Of a stretch of DNA of 64,000 bases, positions 46,971 to 56,279 are shown piece after piece; the stretch's first letter is position 1; each line of letters opens with the position of its first letter. This stretch comes from Marivirga arenosa (GTDB taxonomy: Bacteria; Bacteroidota; Bacteroidia; Cytophagales; Cyclobacteriaceae): assembly GCF_030503895.2 (NCBI RefSeq), contig NZ_CP129970.2, positions 186,001 to 250,000 of the forward strand, written 5' to 3'. The translations under genes were made by a program, and so were the position numbers. The notes beneath the pieces are model-generated. The model was not told the DNA's origin. It was given only the letters and a program-made list of their open reading frames with translations, and searched no databases.

Positions 46971-48158
46971 ATGTCTAAAGAGCCATTATTTACAAAAGAT
47001 TTTTTATTACACTGTTTTAGTTATTTATTAATGGCAGTTTCTTTCTATTTTCTCTTGCCTACCCTCCCTACTTTTGTTACAGATGTTTTGGGAGAAAATG
47101 CGGATAAAGTAGGCTATATAATTGGTATTTATGCCTTATCTGCACTGATAGTAAGACCCATAAGCGGATATGCTTTTGATAAATATGGCAGAAGAAATTT
47201 ATTCTTAATTGCTATGTTTTGTTATGCCCTAATAATGGCTGCCTATGGTTTAGCAACTTCATTTATTTTCCTTTTGTTTTTAAGATTATTAAATGGTGGT
47301 TTCTGGGGCTTTGTAACAACCGGAGGCGGAACTATCACCTCTGATTTAGTGCCTAATAGCAGACGTGGGGAAGGTATTGGGATATTTGGATTATCCATGA
47401 CGCTTAGTATGGCAATTGGTCCGCTAATAGGTTTAAAAATATTAGAATATACTTCTGACTATCAACTATTATTCTATACTTCAGGAATTTTATGTTCAAT
47501 TGCTGTAATCCTTTCATTCTTTGTTAATCACCCTAAAATTAGCAATAGAAAAAATAAGTTAAGCTTTGAAAATGTATTTGAACCTCGAGTTTTAAAAGTA
47601 TCTATGATCATGTTAATGCTGGCTTTTCCTTTTGCGGGTATTATGTCATTTATTACACTTTTTGCTAAAGAATTATCAATTGAAAGTACAGGTTTATTTT
47701 TCTTGATTTATGCCATTGGTGTAAGCATTATTAGGCCTTTAACGGGAAAAATGATGGACAAAAAAGGGCCTGCTTTCGTAATGTTATTAAGTTTTATTGG
47801 TACAATATCGGGGCTTATCTTACTATCTCAAAGCAAAGATGAAACTGCCTTCCTTATTGCAGGATTTGTATTAGGTTTGGGGAATGGAATAGTGATGCCA
47901 ACCTTACAAACCATGGTGATCAATATGGTTAAGCCTGAAAAAAGAGGAGTTGCTACTAGTACTTTTTTCTCTTCAATTGATTTAGGGATTGGTTTAGGAG
48001 CGTTTGCATTAGGAAATGTAGCTGAAATTTTTTCCCTATCTCAGATGTACCTATTTTGCGCTATTGCTATGGTGATTCCGGCAATATTGTTTTTTAGTAT
48101 CACACTATCAGATTATAAAGAAAAATCTAAAATAAGCTTAGAAACTGCAAATGTTTGA
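46971..48158 (+). CDS. MFS transporter
   Basis: Twelve membrane segments over 395 aa with the MFS loop motif between helices 2 and 3 (SGYAFDKYGRRNLF) and its repeat in the second half (TGKMMDKKGPAFV). Drug or metabolite efflux is most likely from the overall pattern. The start ATG at 46971 is preferred to a TTG 21 bases upstream. Its 3' end overlaps the following aminotransferase gene by 8 bases, so the two are probably translated together; the substrate could therefore relate to an amino acid (inference). Confidence 0.85.
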   Translation: MSKEPLFTKDFLLHCFSYLLMAVSFYFLLPTLPTFVTDVLGENADKVGYIIGIYALSALIVRPISGYAFDKYGRRNLFLIAMFCYALIMAAYGLATSFIFLLFLRLLNGGFWGFVTTGGGTITSDLVPNSRRGEGIGIFGLSMTLSMAIGPLIGLKILEYTSDYQLLFYTSGILCSIAVILSFFVNHPKISNRKNKLSFENVFEPRVLKVSMIMLMLAFPFAGIMSFITLFAKELSIESTGLFFLIYAIGVSIIRPLTGKMMDKKGPAFVMLLSFIGTISGLILLSQSKDETAFLIAGFVLGLGNGIVMPTLQTMVINMVKPEKRGVATSTFFSSIDLGIGLGAFALGNVAEIFSLSQMYLFCAIAMVIPAILFFSITLSDYKEKSKISLETANV

Positions 48159-49233
48159 ATTATATTTTACCCCAGGCCCTACTGCATTATACTTTACAGC
48201 TGAAGAGCATATCAAAAACGCCATAAAAACTGGAGTATGCAGTACCTCGCATAGAGGACAATGGTTTAAAGATATTTATAAAGAATGTCAACAAAACTTA
48301 AGAGAGTTAATGGACATTCCAGACGACTATCATATCCTGATTACTTCTTCCGCAAATGAAGCTTGGGAGCGCATCATTGAAAATTGTGTGGAAGAAGAAA
48401 GTTATCATATTAGTATGGGAGCTTTCTCTCAAAGATTTGCCAAAATATCGACTCAACTAGGTAGAAAAGCTCATGAGCTTATTGTTGAAGAAGGTACAGT
48501 TCCAGCATTTGATGCAATTGATGTTCCTGATTCAGCAGAAATTATAACAATTTGCCTAAATGAATCTTCAACAGGTGCTAGTTTTCCTTTAGAAACCATA
48601 AATGCATTAAGAGAAAAATATCCTGATAAATTAATTGCCATTGATGGTGTATCTGGAGTTCCAGTTATTCCAATTAATTTTAAAAATATTGATACCTTAT
48701 ACTTTTCTGTACAAAAAGCTTTCGGTTTGCCTGCAGGATTAGGCATTTGGATTGTAAATAATAGATGTCTTGAAAAGGCTAATAATATGGTTGAGAAAGG
48801 CAATGTTATAGGATCGTATCATAGGTTACCCGATATGGTTGAGAAAGCAAAAGTATATCAAACTGCAGAAACTCCTAATATATTAGGCATTTATACCTTA
48901 TCAAAAGTGGCGAATGATATGCTTGAGAAAGGAATTTTACCAATAAGAAGAGAAATAGATTATAAATCAGCTATTCTCAATCAAGTAATAGAATCACACC
49001 CACAAATGCATCATTTTGTTGAAAATGACCTTCATAGGTCTAAAACTGTAAAAGTGGTCAAAACTGATTTTGAAAGTAAACAGCTTATAGAGTATTTGAA
49101 AAATAAAAAAATGCATATCGGAACGGGTTATGGTCCTTATAAAAACGAACAAGTAAGAATTGCTAACTTTCCAACACATTCTAAAGAACAGATGGAAATG
49201 TTGGTAGACTTGATTGAAGCTTTCAGGCTATAG
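48151..49233 (+). CDS. class V aminotransferase, phosphoserine aminotransferase-like
   Basis: A fold-type I PLP enzyme of 360 aa. The opening FTPGPTALYF and STSHRGQWF match the SerC family, and the PLP lysine is in YFSVQKAFGLPAGLG. SerC makes phosphoserine from 3-phosphohydroxypyruvate and glutamate. Whether this is the housekeeping SerC or a related alanine-glyoxylate-type enzyme cannot be decided here. It overlaps the MFS transporter gene by 8 bases. Confidence 0.75.
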   Translation: MFELYFTPGPTALYFTAEEHIKNAIKTGVCSTSHRGQWFKDIYKECQQNLRELMDIPDDYHILITSSANEAWERIIENCVEEESYHISMGAFSQRFAKISTQLGRKAHELIVEEGTVPAFDAIDVPDSAEIITICLNESSTGASFPLETINALREKYPDKLIAIDGVSGVPVIPINFKNIDTLYFSVQKAFGLPAGLGIWIVNNRCLEKANNMVEKGNVIGSYHRLPDMVEKAKVYQTAETPNILGIYTLSKVANDMLEKGILPIRREIDYKSAILNQVIESHPQMHHFVENDLHRSKTVKVVKTDFESKQLIEYLKNKKMHIGTGYGPYKNEQVRIANFPTHSKEQMEMLVDLIEAFRL

Positions 49234-49275
49234 ACTTTTTTTATATATTTGGTTGAACCGAAAATGTATCAACCA

Positions 49276-49749
49276 ATGTACAAACTACTCTTTCTAATTT
49301 TGCTTATAAGCTCGAGTATGGGATTTAGTCAAAATGATTCTCCTTTAATAGAACGTAAAGGAAATCTTGTTCTTAATCGTTATTATATTCTAGGTGAAGA
49401 AGTATCTGAAAGGCAAGTTTTAAAGAAGATGAAGCCTTATGAAGCTGCTCATAAAAGAATGAAAGCATCTCGAAGATTAGCATTCACCTCAGAAATCATT
49501 GCGGCAATCGGTGCTGGAAGTTTCTTACCATCCGTTATTGATCCAAGTCCTGAGATTACTATTCCATTACTTATCACAGGTGTAAGCCTAATCGCTATTG
49601 CAGTTCCAATAAAGAAAAAAGCTAATAGAAAAGCAGATGAAGCCATCGAATTGTATAATGAGCGCAAACTTATAGGAGAAAAAAGCAGTCGAACAGAACT
49701 AAATTTGGCACTCACTACTACAGGATTAGGGATTGAATTGAAGTTTTGA
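49276..49749 (+). CDS. secreted or membrane-associated protein of unknown function
   Basis: The signal peptide MYKLLFLILLISSSMGFSQ is followed by a polar region (SPLIERKGNLVLNRYYILGEEVSERQVLKKM), then one or two hydrophobic stretches (about residues 75-115) and a C terminus ending TTGLGIELKF, which resembles a terminal outer-membrane strand. The ATG at 49276 opens the signal peptide; ATG 49264 is an alternative. Family not recognised. It is 42 bases after the aminotransferase and on the same strand. Confidence 0.55.
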   Translation: MYKLLFLILLISSSMGFSQNDSPLIERKGNLVLNRYYILGEEVSERQVLKKMKPYEAAHKRMKASRRLAFTSEIIAAIGAGSFLPSVIDPSPEITIPLLITGVSLIAIAVPIKKKANRKADEAIELYNERKLIGEKSSRTELNLALTTTGLGIELKF

Positions 49750-49880
49750 CATTCCTAAATTTAAAGGATGCAAGATTTACTATGTAAATTTAAAATCCAG
49801 ATGAGAAAGACGTTTTAATATTTTAAAACTATCCGAGCTTAACATTCAATTCTTTATACCCCAATTACCCATTGCAATTC

Positions 49881-49919
49881 AAAAAAAATAGGACTAATAA
49901 TTAAATCCTATTAGTCCTA
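49881..49919 (-). terminator. intrinsic terminator of the leftward gene at 49941
   Basis: The perfect 11-bp stem TAGGACTAATA / TATTAGTCCTA (49889-49899 with 49909-49919) has an A8 run on its left, which is a U-run for leftward transcripts. Confidence 0.75.
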
Positions 49920-49940
49920 CTAAAATATTCTTACTGATAT

Positions 49941-50591
49941 TTATTCTTCTACTTCAACTTCTTCTGCCTCTTCTACTTCTTCTTTCTCAGGTTTTTTAGT
50001 TTTTTGCATTTTATCATGAATGGTATTGTGCTTAGCTTTTAGTTTTTCCTTAGCTTCTGCCACTTTTTCCTCAGCCATTCTTATTTTATTTTTCTTATCT
50101 TCCTTTTCTTCATCGGAATATTTTCCTTCTTTCTCAGCTTTCATTAACCTTTCTTTTGCAGCAGCAATTTTCTCCTCGGACCTTTTAATTGCGGCTTGTG
50201 CAGCCATCATATTTTCATGAGTATGCATCATTTTTTCTTTAGCTTCCGCAGATCGCATATGACCAAACTCACTACCTTCCATATGCCCTTTCATTGCACC
50301 GTGCTTTTCAACTTTATCAGAATTTTTCTTTCTTTTTAAAGGTTTACCATCCATATGCTTATCAGATTTATGCATTTCTTCATGCTCTGCATCCATCTGA
50401 TCTTGGCTTTCTAACTCCTTTTCTACCTCTTCACTAATTTCTTTTGCAGTTTTATCTTTAGCCATCTCCTTTTTTACCTTTTTCTCTTTTCCATTTTGTG
50501 AATTTCCTTGTGCTAATAAGAGATTTTGTGTACCGAATAGAAATAGAATTGTAGTAAAACAAATTGCTGATATTTTTAAATTAGTTTTCAT
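49941..50591 (-). CDS. secreted Lys/Glu/Met/His-rich coiled-coil protein
   Basis: The signal peptide (residues 1-28, ending LLAQG) is followed by a low-complexity chain of Lys, Glu and Ala with a His/Met-rich middle (EEMHKSDKHMDGK, KHGAMKGHMEGSEFGHM, KEKMMHTHENMMAAQ) and an acidic tail (EEVEEAEEVEVEE). Histidine and methionine clusters suggest metal binding, copper or zinc (inference). The rest predicts one long coiled coil. It lies 11 bases downstream of a small acidic lipoprotein gene and probably forms an operon with it. Confidence 0.65.
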   Translation of the reverse strand: MKTNLKISAICFTTILFLFGTQNLLLAQGNSQNGKEKKVKKEMAKDKTAKEISEEVEKELESQDQMDAEHEEMHKSDKHMDGKPLKRKKNSDKVEKHGAMKGHMEGSEFGHMRSAEAKEKMMHTHENMMAAQAAIKRSEEKIAAAKERLMKAEKEGKYSDEEKEDKKNKIRMAEEKVAEAKEKLKAKHNTIHDKMQKTKKPEKEEVEEAEEVEVEE

Positions 50592-50602
50592 GATTATAGG
50601 GT

Positions 50603-50812
50603 TTAAATGTCTTCTAATAATTTATCAACTTCTGTCTCTGTTTCCTCTGCTTCCTTTTTTACTTCTTCCGATGATGCTTCCACCTCTGTTGCAATCTTTT
50701 CTTCTTGTTCCATCACTGCTTTTTCGCTTTCTTCTGAATTTGATTCAGAACCACCACATGCGTACATAAATGAAACTAATGCTAGGCTGAGCACTATTTT
50801 GAAAATTTTCAT
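50603..50812 (-). CDS. small acidic lipoprotein
   Basis: A 69-aa protein with signal peptide MKIFKIVLSLALVSFMYAC and a lipobox MYAC at Cys19, then a nearly pure Glu/Ser/Lys/Thr helix (EEVKKEAEETETEVDKLLEDI). It is anchored in a membrane by its lipid and is likely a short coiled coil that may pair with the Lys/Glu-rich secreted protein encoded just downstream. Confidence 0.6.
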   Translation of the reverse strand: MKIFKIVLSLALVSFMYACGGSESNSEESEKAVMEQEEKIATEVEASSEEVKKEAEETETEVDKLLEDI

Positions 50813-50884
50813 AGCTTTATAATAATTTGGGTTATAGTGTAATATTAAGGATAATCTAAATAAAATAAGCCAAAAGACAAAATT

Positions 50885-51370
50885 TTAATCTTTAAAAGGA
50901 GATACATCCAAATCATCATCACAATTTGAAAGTAATTCTGATTGTGTCATTTTCAATACAGGATGGATTCCATCAGGGCTTAATTCTGCTAAAGGGATTA
51001 AAGTGAATTTTCTATCAGGAATACCTGGATGGGGTATGATTAAATCATCCTCCTTCACAACTTCAGAATTATAATAAAGGATATCAATATCAATCAGCCT
51101 TTCTCCCCATTTTTCTTTCCTAACTCTACCTAGATCCAATTCAATCCTGAGCAACAGATCTAAAAGTTGTTTAGGCTGCTTATCTGATTCAACCAGAACC
51201 ACTTGATTCAAAAAGGATTGCTGGTCTGTTTTTCCCCAGGCTGCGGTTTCATATACGGACGATTGCTGAATTACTTTGATGTTATTCTTTCTTAATAATT
51301 CTATTGCATCCATTAAAATTTTAGCCCTGTCACCAAGATTGCTTCCAAGTAATAAGTATATCCCTTCCAT
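50885..51370 (-). CDS. folK: 2-amino-4-hydroxy-6-hydroxymethyldihydropteridine pyrophosphokinase
   Basis: A 161-aa HPPK enzyme of folate synthesis. The signatures are YLLLGSNLGDR, the Tyr/Ala-Trp loop YETAAWG and the metal-binding RLIDIDILYY followed by IPHPGIPDRKFTLIPLAEL. It transfers pyrophosphate from ATP to the pterin. It diverges from sppA with a palindromic region between. Confidence 0.92.
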   Translation of the reverse strand: MEGIYLLLGSNLGDRAKILMDAIELLRKNNIKVIQQSSVYETAAWGKTDQQSFLNQVVLVESDKQPKQLLDLLLRIELDLGRVRKEKWGERLIDIDILYYNSEVVKEDDLIIPHPGIPDRKFTLIPLAELSPDGIHPVLKMTQSELLSNCDDDLDVSPFKD

Positions 51371-51421
51371 AATTAAGTTATGCCATCAATAGAATTATTC
51401 TTTCAAATTACTTTAGTTTGT

Positions 51422-51440
51422 AGCTAATTTGTAATTAGCT
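51422..51440. promoter_or_regulatory. perfect dyad in the folK-sppA intergenic region
   Basis: AGCTAATT-TGT-AATTAGCT is a perfect 8-3-8 inverted repeat, 52 bases from the folK start and 64 before the sppA start. It could be an operator. There is no T-run. Confidence 0.4.
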
Positions 51441-51503
51441 GCAATATTAACTCAATTAGCGTTGCAGAAAAATTTAATCGATTATCAATCTTTATTAATT
51501 TTT

Positions 51504-53255
51504 ATGAAAAGTTTCTTTAAAATTTTCTTTGCTAGCTTACTAGCACTACTGGTCTTCTTTTTTGGCTTTTTCTTTTTATTTGCAGGAATCGCCTCTCAAG
51601 ATAATGAAATAAAGGTATCTGAAAATTCATTTCTAGAACTGAATCTGAATAGACCGATAGTAGAAATGACATCTGATGACCCATTTGCTGAATTAAGCCA
51701 AACTTTAGCAAACGAACCATCTCCCATTAGCTTAACAGATATTTTAGAATCAATTGAACATGCTAAAAATGATGATAAAATTAAGGGCATTTATTTGGAC
51801 GCTCCTTCCGTAATGGCAGGTTTTGCTCAAGTTGAAGAAATCAGAAATGCTTTAATTGACTTTAAAGAGTCTGGAAAACCGATTTTAGCTTACTCAGAAA
51901 TTTATTCAGAAACAGGCTACTATCTGGTATCTGTAGCGGATGACATCATATTAAATCCTGCGGGAATGCTAGAAATGAATGGACTTGTTTCTGAAGTCAC
52001 CTTCTTTAAAGGAACTTTTGAAAAGTTAAATATTGAACCTCAGATTTTCAGAGTAGGTACTTTCAAAAGTGCGGTTGAGCCTTTCTTAAGAAAGGATATG
52101 AGTGAAGCCAGTAAAAAGCAGATGAATGAATTATTGAATTCTGTTTATGGTGTATTCATTAAAAATATAGCTGAATCAAGAGGAATTGATCCAACCGAAT
52201 TAAGAGTAATTTCTGATGAATATAAAGTAAGAACCACAGAAGATGCCTTGGATTATAAACTGGTAACTAAATTAGGTTACTATGATGAAGTTTTAACTAA
52301 AATGAGAGAAATAGCAGGATTAGAAGAAGATGCTAAAATCCCCGTTATCTCAGTAAAAAAATACAGCAAGTCATTCGTTGCGGATAAATATAATTCTAAT
52401 CGAATTGCAGTTATTGTTGCAGAAGGAAACATTGTGTCAGGGAAAGGTGGAGAAGGCTCTATTGGTTCTGATGTAATCGCAAAAGAAATTAGAAAAGCTA
52501 GACTTGATGATAAGATCAAAGCAATAGTATTAAGAATAAACAGCCCGGGTGGAAGTGCTTTAGCTTCTGATGTGATGTGGAGAGAAGTTAAATTAGCAAA
52601 AGAGGTGAAACCTATTATAGCTTCAATGTCAAGTGTAGCAGCCTCAGGGGGATACTATATGGCAATGGCTTGCGATACCATAGTGGCTCAACCTAATACT
52701 ATTACCGGTTCAATTGGTATATTCTCTATCATACCTGATTTATCAAAATTCATGGATAGCAAGTTGGGAATTACTTTCGACAGAGTAAGCACCGGTGAAT
52801 ATTCGGATTTATATACTGTAAGTAGAAGCCTTAATGATGCAGAAAAGCAAATCATTCAAAACATGGTAGAAGAAGGATATGAGGATTTCACTTCTAAAGC
52901 AGCGGAAGGAAGAAATATGGATATTGATGATTTATTGGCTGTAGCTTCAGGACGAGTTTGGTCTGGAATTGAAGCAAAAGATAAAGGCTTAGTGGACGTT
53001 TTAGGAGGATTTGATGAAGCCGTTAACATCGCTGCTCAATCTGCTGGTTTAGAAGAGGGTGATTATATGAAAGTTTATTATCCAGAGAAAAAACCATTTA
53101 TACAGCAACTTTTAGAAGAAATGGGAACTTCAGCCAAGCTACTCCATAAAAAATACACCTATGGTGAAATGGCACAATATGTTGAAGAATTAGAATATGT
53201 TATGGAAAATAAAGGATTGCAAACAAGAATGCCATTTGATTTGGAAATCAAATAA
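51504..53255 (+). CDS. sppA: signal peptide peptidase SppA, 67K type
   Basis: An N-terminal membrane anchor (FFFGFFFLFAG) is followed by two S49/ClpP-like halves, as in the long 67K form. The Ser nucleophile segment SMSSVAASGGYYMA and the N-terminal dyad region ILAYSEIYSETGYYLVS are present. SppA degrades signal-peptide remnants in the membrane. The ATG at 51504 is chosen over a TTG at 51462. Length 583 aa, standard. Confidence 0.9.
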   Translation: MKSFFKIFFASLLALLVFFFGFFFLFAGIASQDNEIKVSENSFLELNLNRPIVEMTSDDPFAELSQTLANEPSPISLTDILESIEHAKNDDKIKGIYLDAPSVMAGFAQVEEIRNALIDFKESGKPILAYSEIYSETGYYLVSVADDIILNPAGMLEMNGLVSEVTFFKGTFEKLNIEPQIFRVGTFKSAVEPFLRKDMSEASKKQMNELLNSVYGVFIKNIAESRGIDPTELRVISDEYKVRTTEDALDYKLVTKLGYYDEVLTKMREIAGLEEDAKIPVISVKKYSKSFVADKYNSNRIAVIVAEGNIVSGKGGEGSIGSDVIAKEIRKARLDDKIKAIVLRINSPGGSALASDVMWREVKLAKEVKPIIASMSSVAASGGYYMAMACDTIVAQPNTITGSIGIFSIIPDLSKFMDSKLGITFDRVSTGEYSDLYTVSRSLNDAEKQIIQNMVEEGYEDFTSKAAEGRNMDIDDLLAVASGRVWSGIEAKDKGLVDVLGGFDEAVNIAAQSAGLEEGDYMKVYYPEKKPFIQQLLEEMGTSAKLLHKKYTYGEMAQYVEELEYVMENKGLQTRMPFDLEIK

Positions 53256-53317
53256 ATTGCTCCTTTTTTTACATAAAATAAGTATCAGAGAGGCTGATTT
53301 AATTTAAAAAAACTAAT

Positions 53318-54322
53318 ATGACAGAGATTAGGAACGACTGGACGAAAGAAGAAATAGAAAAAATATATAATCAACCCATTTTAGAACTTATCTATAAAGC
53401 AGCTACTGTACATAGAGAGTTTAATGACCCTTCAGAAGTTCAAGTTTGTACATTATTAAGTGTAAAAACAGGTGGATGTCCTGAGGATTGTGCGTATTGC
53501 CCACAGGCTGCACGTTACCATACTGATGTTAAAGTACATAAGCTATTACCTACTGAACAGGTATTAGAAAGTGCTAGAATTGCCAAAGAAAATGGAAGTA
53601 CAAGATTCTGCATGGGGGCTGCATGGAGAGAGGTAAGAGACAACCGTGATTTCGATAGAGTCTTAGAAATGGTGAAAGGCATTAATGAGTTAGATATGGA
53701 AGTTTGTTGTACTTTGGGTATGCTTACTGAATCTCAAGCTCAGAAATTAAAAGATGCTGGGCTTTATGCTTATAACCATAACTTAGATACTTCTGAAGAG
53801 CATTATGATGACATTATCAGTACTAGAACTTATGATGATAGATTAGATACTATCGATAATGTGAGAAAAGCTAAAATTTCAGTATGCTCTGGTGGTATTA
53901 TTGGTTTAGGCGAGCAACATAAAGATAGAGTGGGAATGCTTCATACTCTTGCAACGATGGAAGAGCATCCTGAATCAGTGCCAGTAAATGCATTGGTTCC
54001 AGTAGAAGGAACCCCTTTGGAAAAGCAGCCTAAAGTTTCCGTTTGGGAAATGATCAGAATGATTGCTACTGCAAGAATTACAATGCCAAAGGCAATGGTC
54101 AGATTATCTGCTGGTAGAGTAAGAATGAATCAGGAAGAGCAAGCTCTTTGCTTTATGGCTGGAGCAAATTCAATCTTCGCAGGAGATAAGTTATTAACTA
54201 CTCCAAATCCTGAAGTAAATGAAGACGCTGAATTATTCCAGACTCTAAATTTAAAGCCTAGAAAAGCATTTAAAAATGGTGAACCAGCTGTTGAATTTCA
54301 ACAGATTCCTGGAGTAAGCTAA
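53318..54322 (+). CDS. bioB: biotin synthase
   Basis: A radical SAM enzyme of 334 aa. The CxxxCxxC cluster is [25 protein letters not shown] matches BioB strongly. Further BioB blocks are [19 protein letters not shown] and SAGRVRMN with the [2Fe-2S]-binding arginine. It inserts sulfur into dethiobiotin. No other bio gene is in the window. A terminator follows. Confidence 0.95.
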   Translation: MTEIRNDWTKEEIEKIYNQPILELIYKAATVHREFNDPSEVQVCTLLSVKTGGCPEDCAYCPQAARYHTDVKVHKLLPTEQVLESARIAKENGSTRFCMGAAWREVRDNRDFDRVLEMVKGINELDMEVCCTLGMLTESQAQKLKDAGLYAYNHNLDTSEEHYDDIISTRTYDDRLDTIDNVRKAKISVCSGGIIGLGEQHKDRVGMLHTLATMEEHPESVPVNALVPVEGTPLEKQPKVSVWEMIRMIATARITMPKAMVRLSAGRVRMNQEEQALCFMAGANSIFAGDKLLTTPNPEVNEDAELFQTLNLKPRKAFKNGEPAVEFQQIPGVS

Positions 54323-54345
54323 TCAATAGAAAATCTATTATACTT

Positions 54346-54376
54346 AAGGGTAGCACTACAATGCTACCCTTTTTTA
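54346..54376 (+). terminator. intrinsic terminator after bioB
   Basis: The 10-bp stem AAGGGTAGCA / TGCTACCCTT around a 6-base loop (54346-54355 with 54362-54371) is followed by a T-run. Confidence 0.85.
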
Positions 54377-54405
54377 TTTTGAATTTGATAAAACACAGAA
54401 GATAC

Positions 54406-56070
54406 ATGAAAATCACTCACCTCCTTTTATTATTTATACTATTAACAGGCTGTTCAGCACCGCAAACAGAAGACAACCAATCAAATGAGAAAGCCCCTTT
54501 TATGTGGGAGAATGCAACTGTTTATTTTCTATTAGCTGACCGTTTTAATAATGCTGATTCCACAAATGATATGAATTTTGGCAGGAAGCAGGATGGAGCT
54601 CCCTTAAGAAGTTTTATGGGAGGTGATATAAAAGGAATTACTCAAAAAATTAAAGAAGGCTACTTCAATGACTTAGGTGTGAACGCTATTTGGATTAATC
54701 CGATGGTTGAACAGATTCATGGTTCTGTAGATGAGGGCACAGGAAAAAGCTATGGCTTCCACGGCTATTGGGCAAAAGATTGGACCACATTAGACCCAAA
54801 CTTTGGAACCATGGATGAATTAGCAGAACTAGTTAAAACGGCTCATGAAAATGGAATTAGAATTGTGCTGGATGTAGTTATGAATCACACAGGACCGGTA
54901 ACGGAGCAAGATCCAATATGGAAAGGATGGGTAAGAACTGATCCGAATTGTACCTATCAGGATTGGGAAAGCACTGTAAAATGCACTTTGGTTGATAATT
55001 TACCCGATATTTTAACCGAATCAGAGGAAGAAGTTGAATTACCTCAGCATTTACTAGATAAATGGGAAAAAGAAGGACGACTTGAAAAAGAATTAGCAGA
55101 ATTGGATGAGTTCTTTGAAAGAACAGGATACCCACGAGCTCCAAAATATTACCTGATTAAATGGATAACGGATTACATAAGAGAGTTTGGTGTAGATGGC
55201 TTTAGAGTAGATACGGTTAAACATACAGAAGCAGGAATTTGGGGTGAATTATATGCTGAAGCCTTAAAAGCATTAAGAAAATGGAAAGGTGAAAACCCTG
55301 AAGAGAAATTAGATGATTTAGATTTTTACATGGTAGGTGAAATTTATAACTATTCAATTTATGATGGTTTAGAATTTACTTATGATGGTGATACGGCCAT
55401 TAATTTCTTTGATGAGGGCTTCCATAGTTTGATTAATTTCTGTTTAAAATGGGAGCTTAAGGAAAAGCATCCAGATGAAATCTTTACAAAATATTCAGAA
55501 ATCCTGAATCAAGGAGAACTGAAAAACAAATCAGTTTTAAATTACCTGTCCTCTCATGATGATGGTAATCCATATGACGCTGATAGAAATGAGGTTTATA
55601 ATACCGCTAACTATTTATTATTAACACCTGGAGCAGCACAAATTTACTATGGAGATGAAACTGCTCGTTTACTCAATGCAGAAGCAGAAGGTGATGCCAA
55701 ATTAAGATCATTCATGAATTGGGACGAATTGGGGGCTAATTCCAAAAGAGAAGGCTACAGCATTCAAGAAATCCATAAGCACTGGCAAATATTAGGGCAG
55801 TTTAGAAAAAAGCATCCTTCTGTAGGGGCAGGAATACATCAAAAAATTTCGGATGATCCTTACAGTTTTGTTAGAACACTTGAAAATGAGAATTACAATG
55901 ATGCTATTTATGTGGTGATGGAAGAAAATATTAAAGACATTGAAGCCCCTGCAATTTTTAAAGAGGGACAAGAAGTCCGTAACCATTATACATCTGAAAA
56001 ATCAATTGTAAAGGATGGAAGAATAAAATTTAAAGAAGACAGCCGATTATTGCTTTTAGAAGGAATGTAA
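54406..56070 (+). CDS. lipoprotein alpha-amylase (GH13)
   Basis: The lipoprotein signal peptide MKITHLLLLFILLTGC gives lipidation at Cys16. The GH13 catalytic barrel shows region I DVVMNHTG, region II GFRVDTVKH with nucleophile Asp269, region III with acid/base Glu312 in MVGEIYN, and region IV with Asp385 in LSSHDD. It is probably surface-exposed and cuts alpha-1,4-glucans. An upstream ATG at 54361 lies inside the bioB terminator and is rejected. No SusC/SusD pair is present, so it is not a full starch locus here. Confidence 0.9.
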   Translation: MKITHLLLLFILLTGCSAPQTEDNQSNEKAPFMWENATVYFLLADRFNNADSTNDMNFGRKQDGAPLRSFMGGDIKGITQKIKEGYFNDLGVNAIWINPMVEQIHGSVDEGTGKSYGFHGYWAKDWTTLDPNFGTMDELAELVKTAHENGIRIVLDVVMNHTGPVTEQDPIWKGWVRTDPNCTYQDWESTVKCTLVDNLPDILTESEEEVELPQHLLDKWEKEGRLEKELAELDEFFERTGYPRAPKYYLIKWITDYIREFGVDGFRVDTVKHTEAGIWGELYAEALKALRKWKGENPEEKLDDLDFYMVGEIYNYSIYDGLEFTYDGDTAINFFDEGFHSLINFCLKWELKEKHPDEIFTKYSEILNQGELKNKSVLNYLSSHDDGNPYDADRNEVYNTANYLLLTPGAAQIYYGDETARLLNAEAEGDAKLRSFMNWDELGANSKREGYSIQEIHKHWQILGQFRKKHPSVGAGIHQKISDDPYSFVRTLENENYNDAIYVVMEENIKDIEAPAIFKEGQEVRNHYTSEKSIVKDGRIKFKEDSRLLLLEGM

Positions 56071-56076
56071 AATAAA

Positions 56077-56105
56077 ACCCTCAAGCTTTTGAAACGCTTG
56101 AGGGT
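56077..56105. terminator. hairpin at the boundary of the cassette array
   Basis: The perfect 10-bp stem ACCCTCAAGC / GCTTGAGGGT flanks a 9-base loop. For rightward transcripts from the amylase gene no T-run follows, but for leftward transcripts leaving the array it is followed by a T-rich stretch (TTTATTTTA), so it may end the array's transcript as well as shield the amylase. Confidence 0.6.
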
Positions 56106-56129
56106 CATTGATATAATTCTGACTTTACA

Positions 56130-56264
56130 CTTATTGAACGTTTGGCTATGCGTAGTGCGGGATTTTGAAACCGCTTTCTTGTCCGCCTACCGTGATTTTA
56201 TTTAGTTGTAATATCTTCATTTTTAAGCAATCAACCCGCATTTGCTATAGCCGATGTTGTGCTT
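56130..56264 (-). repeat. attC-like site A (distal end of array)
   Basis: Two 18-bp arms, 56144-56161 (GGCTATGCGTAGTGCGGG) and 56235-56252, pair at 13 of 18 positions. They are flanked by AAC (56137-56139) with a 4-base spacer on the left and GTT (56256-56258) with a 3-base spacer on the right. The right core GTTGTGCTT is the exact complement of the left core of site B (AAGCACAAC). The left core is unique, as expected at the array end. It also carries the CTTTC-N-TGTCC motif at 56174-56184. Confidence 0.7.
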
Positions 56265-56279
56265 TCGTGCTTTTTTCTT

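Noticed and set aside
50020-50822. Serine/phenylalanine-rich frames on the forward strand opposite the Lys/Glu-rich genes
   Set aside because: They mirror the biased codons of the real leftward genes and have no start context or homology pattern.
54361-54405. An earlier amylase start at 54361
   Set aside because: It lies inside the bioB terminator hairpin and would push the lipoprotein signal away from the N terminus.
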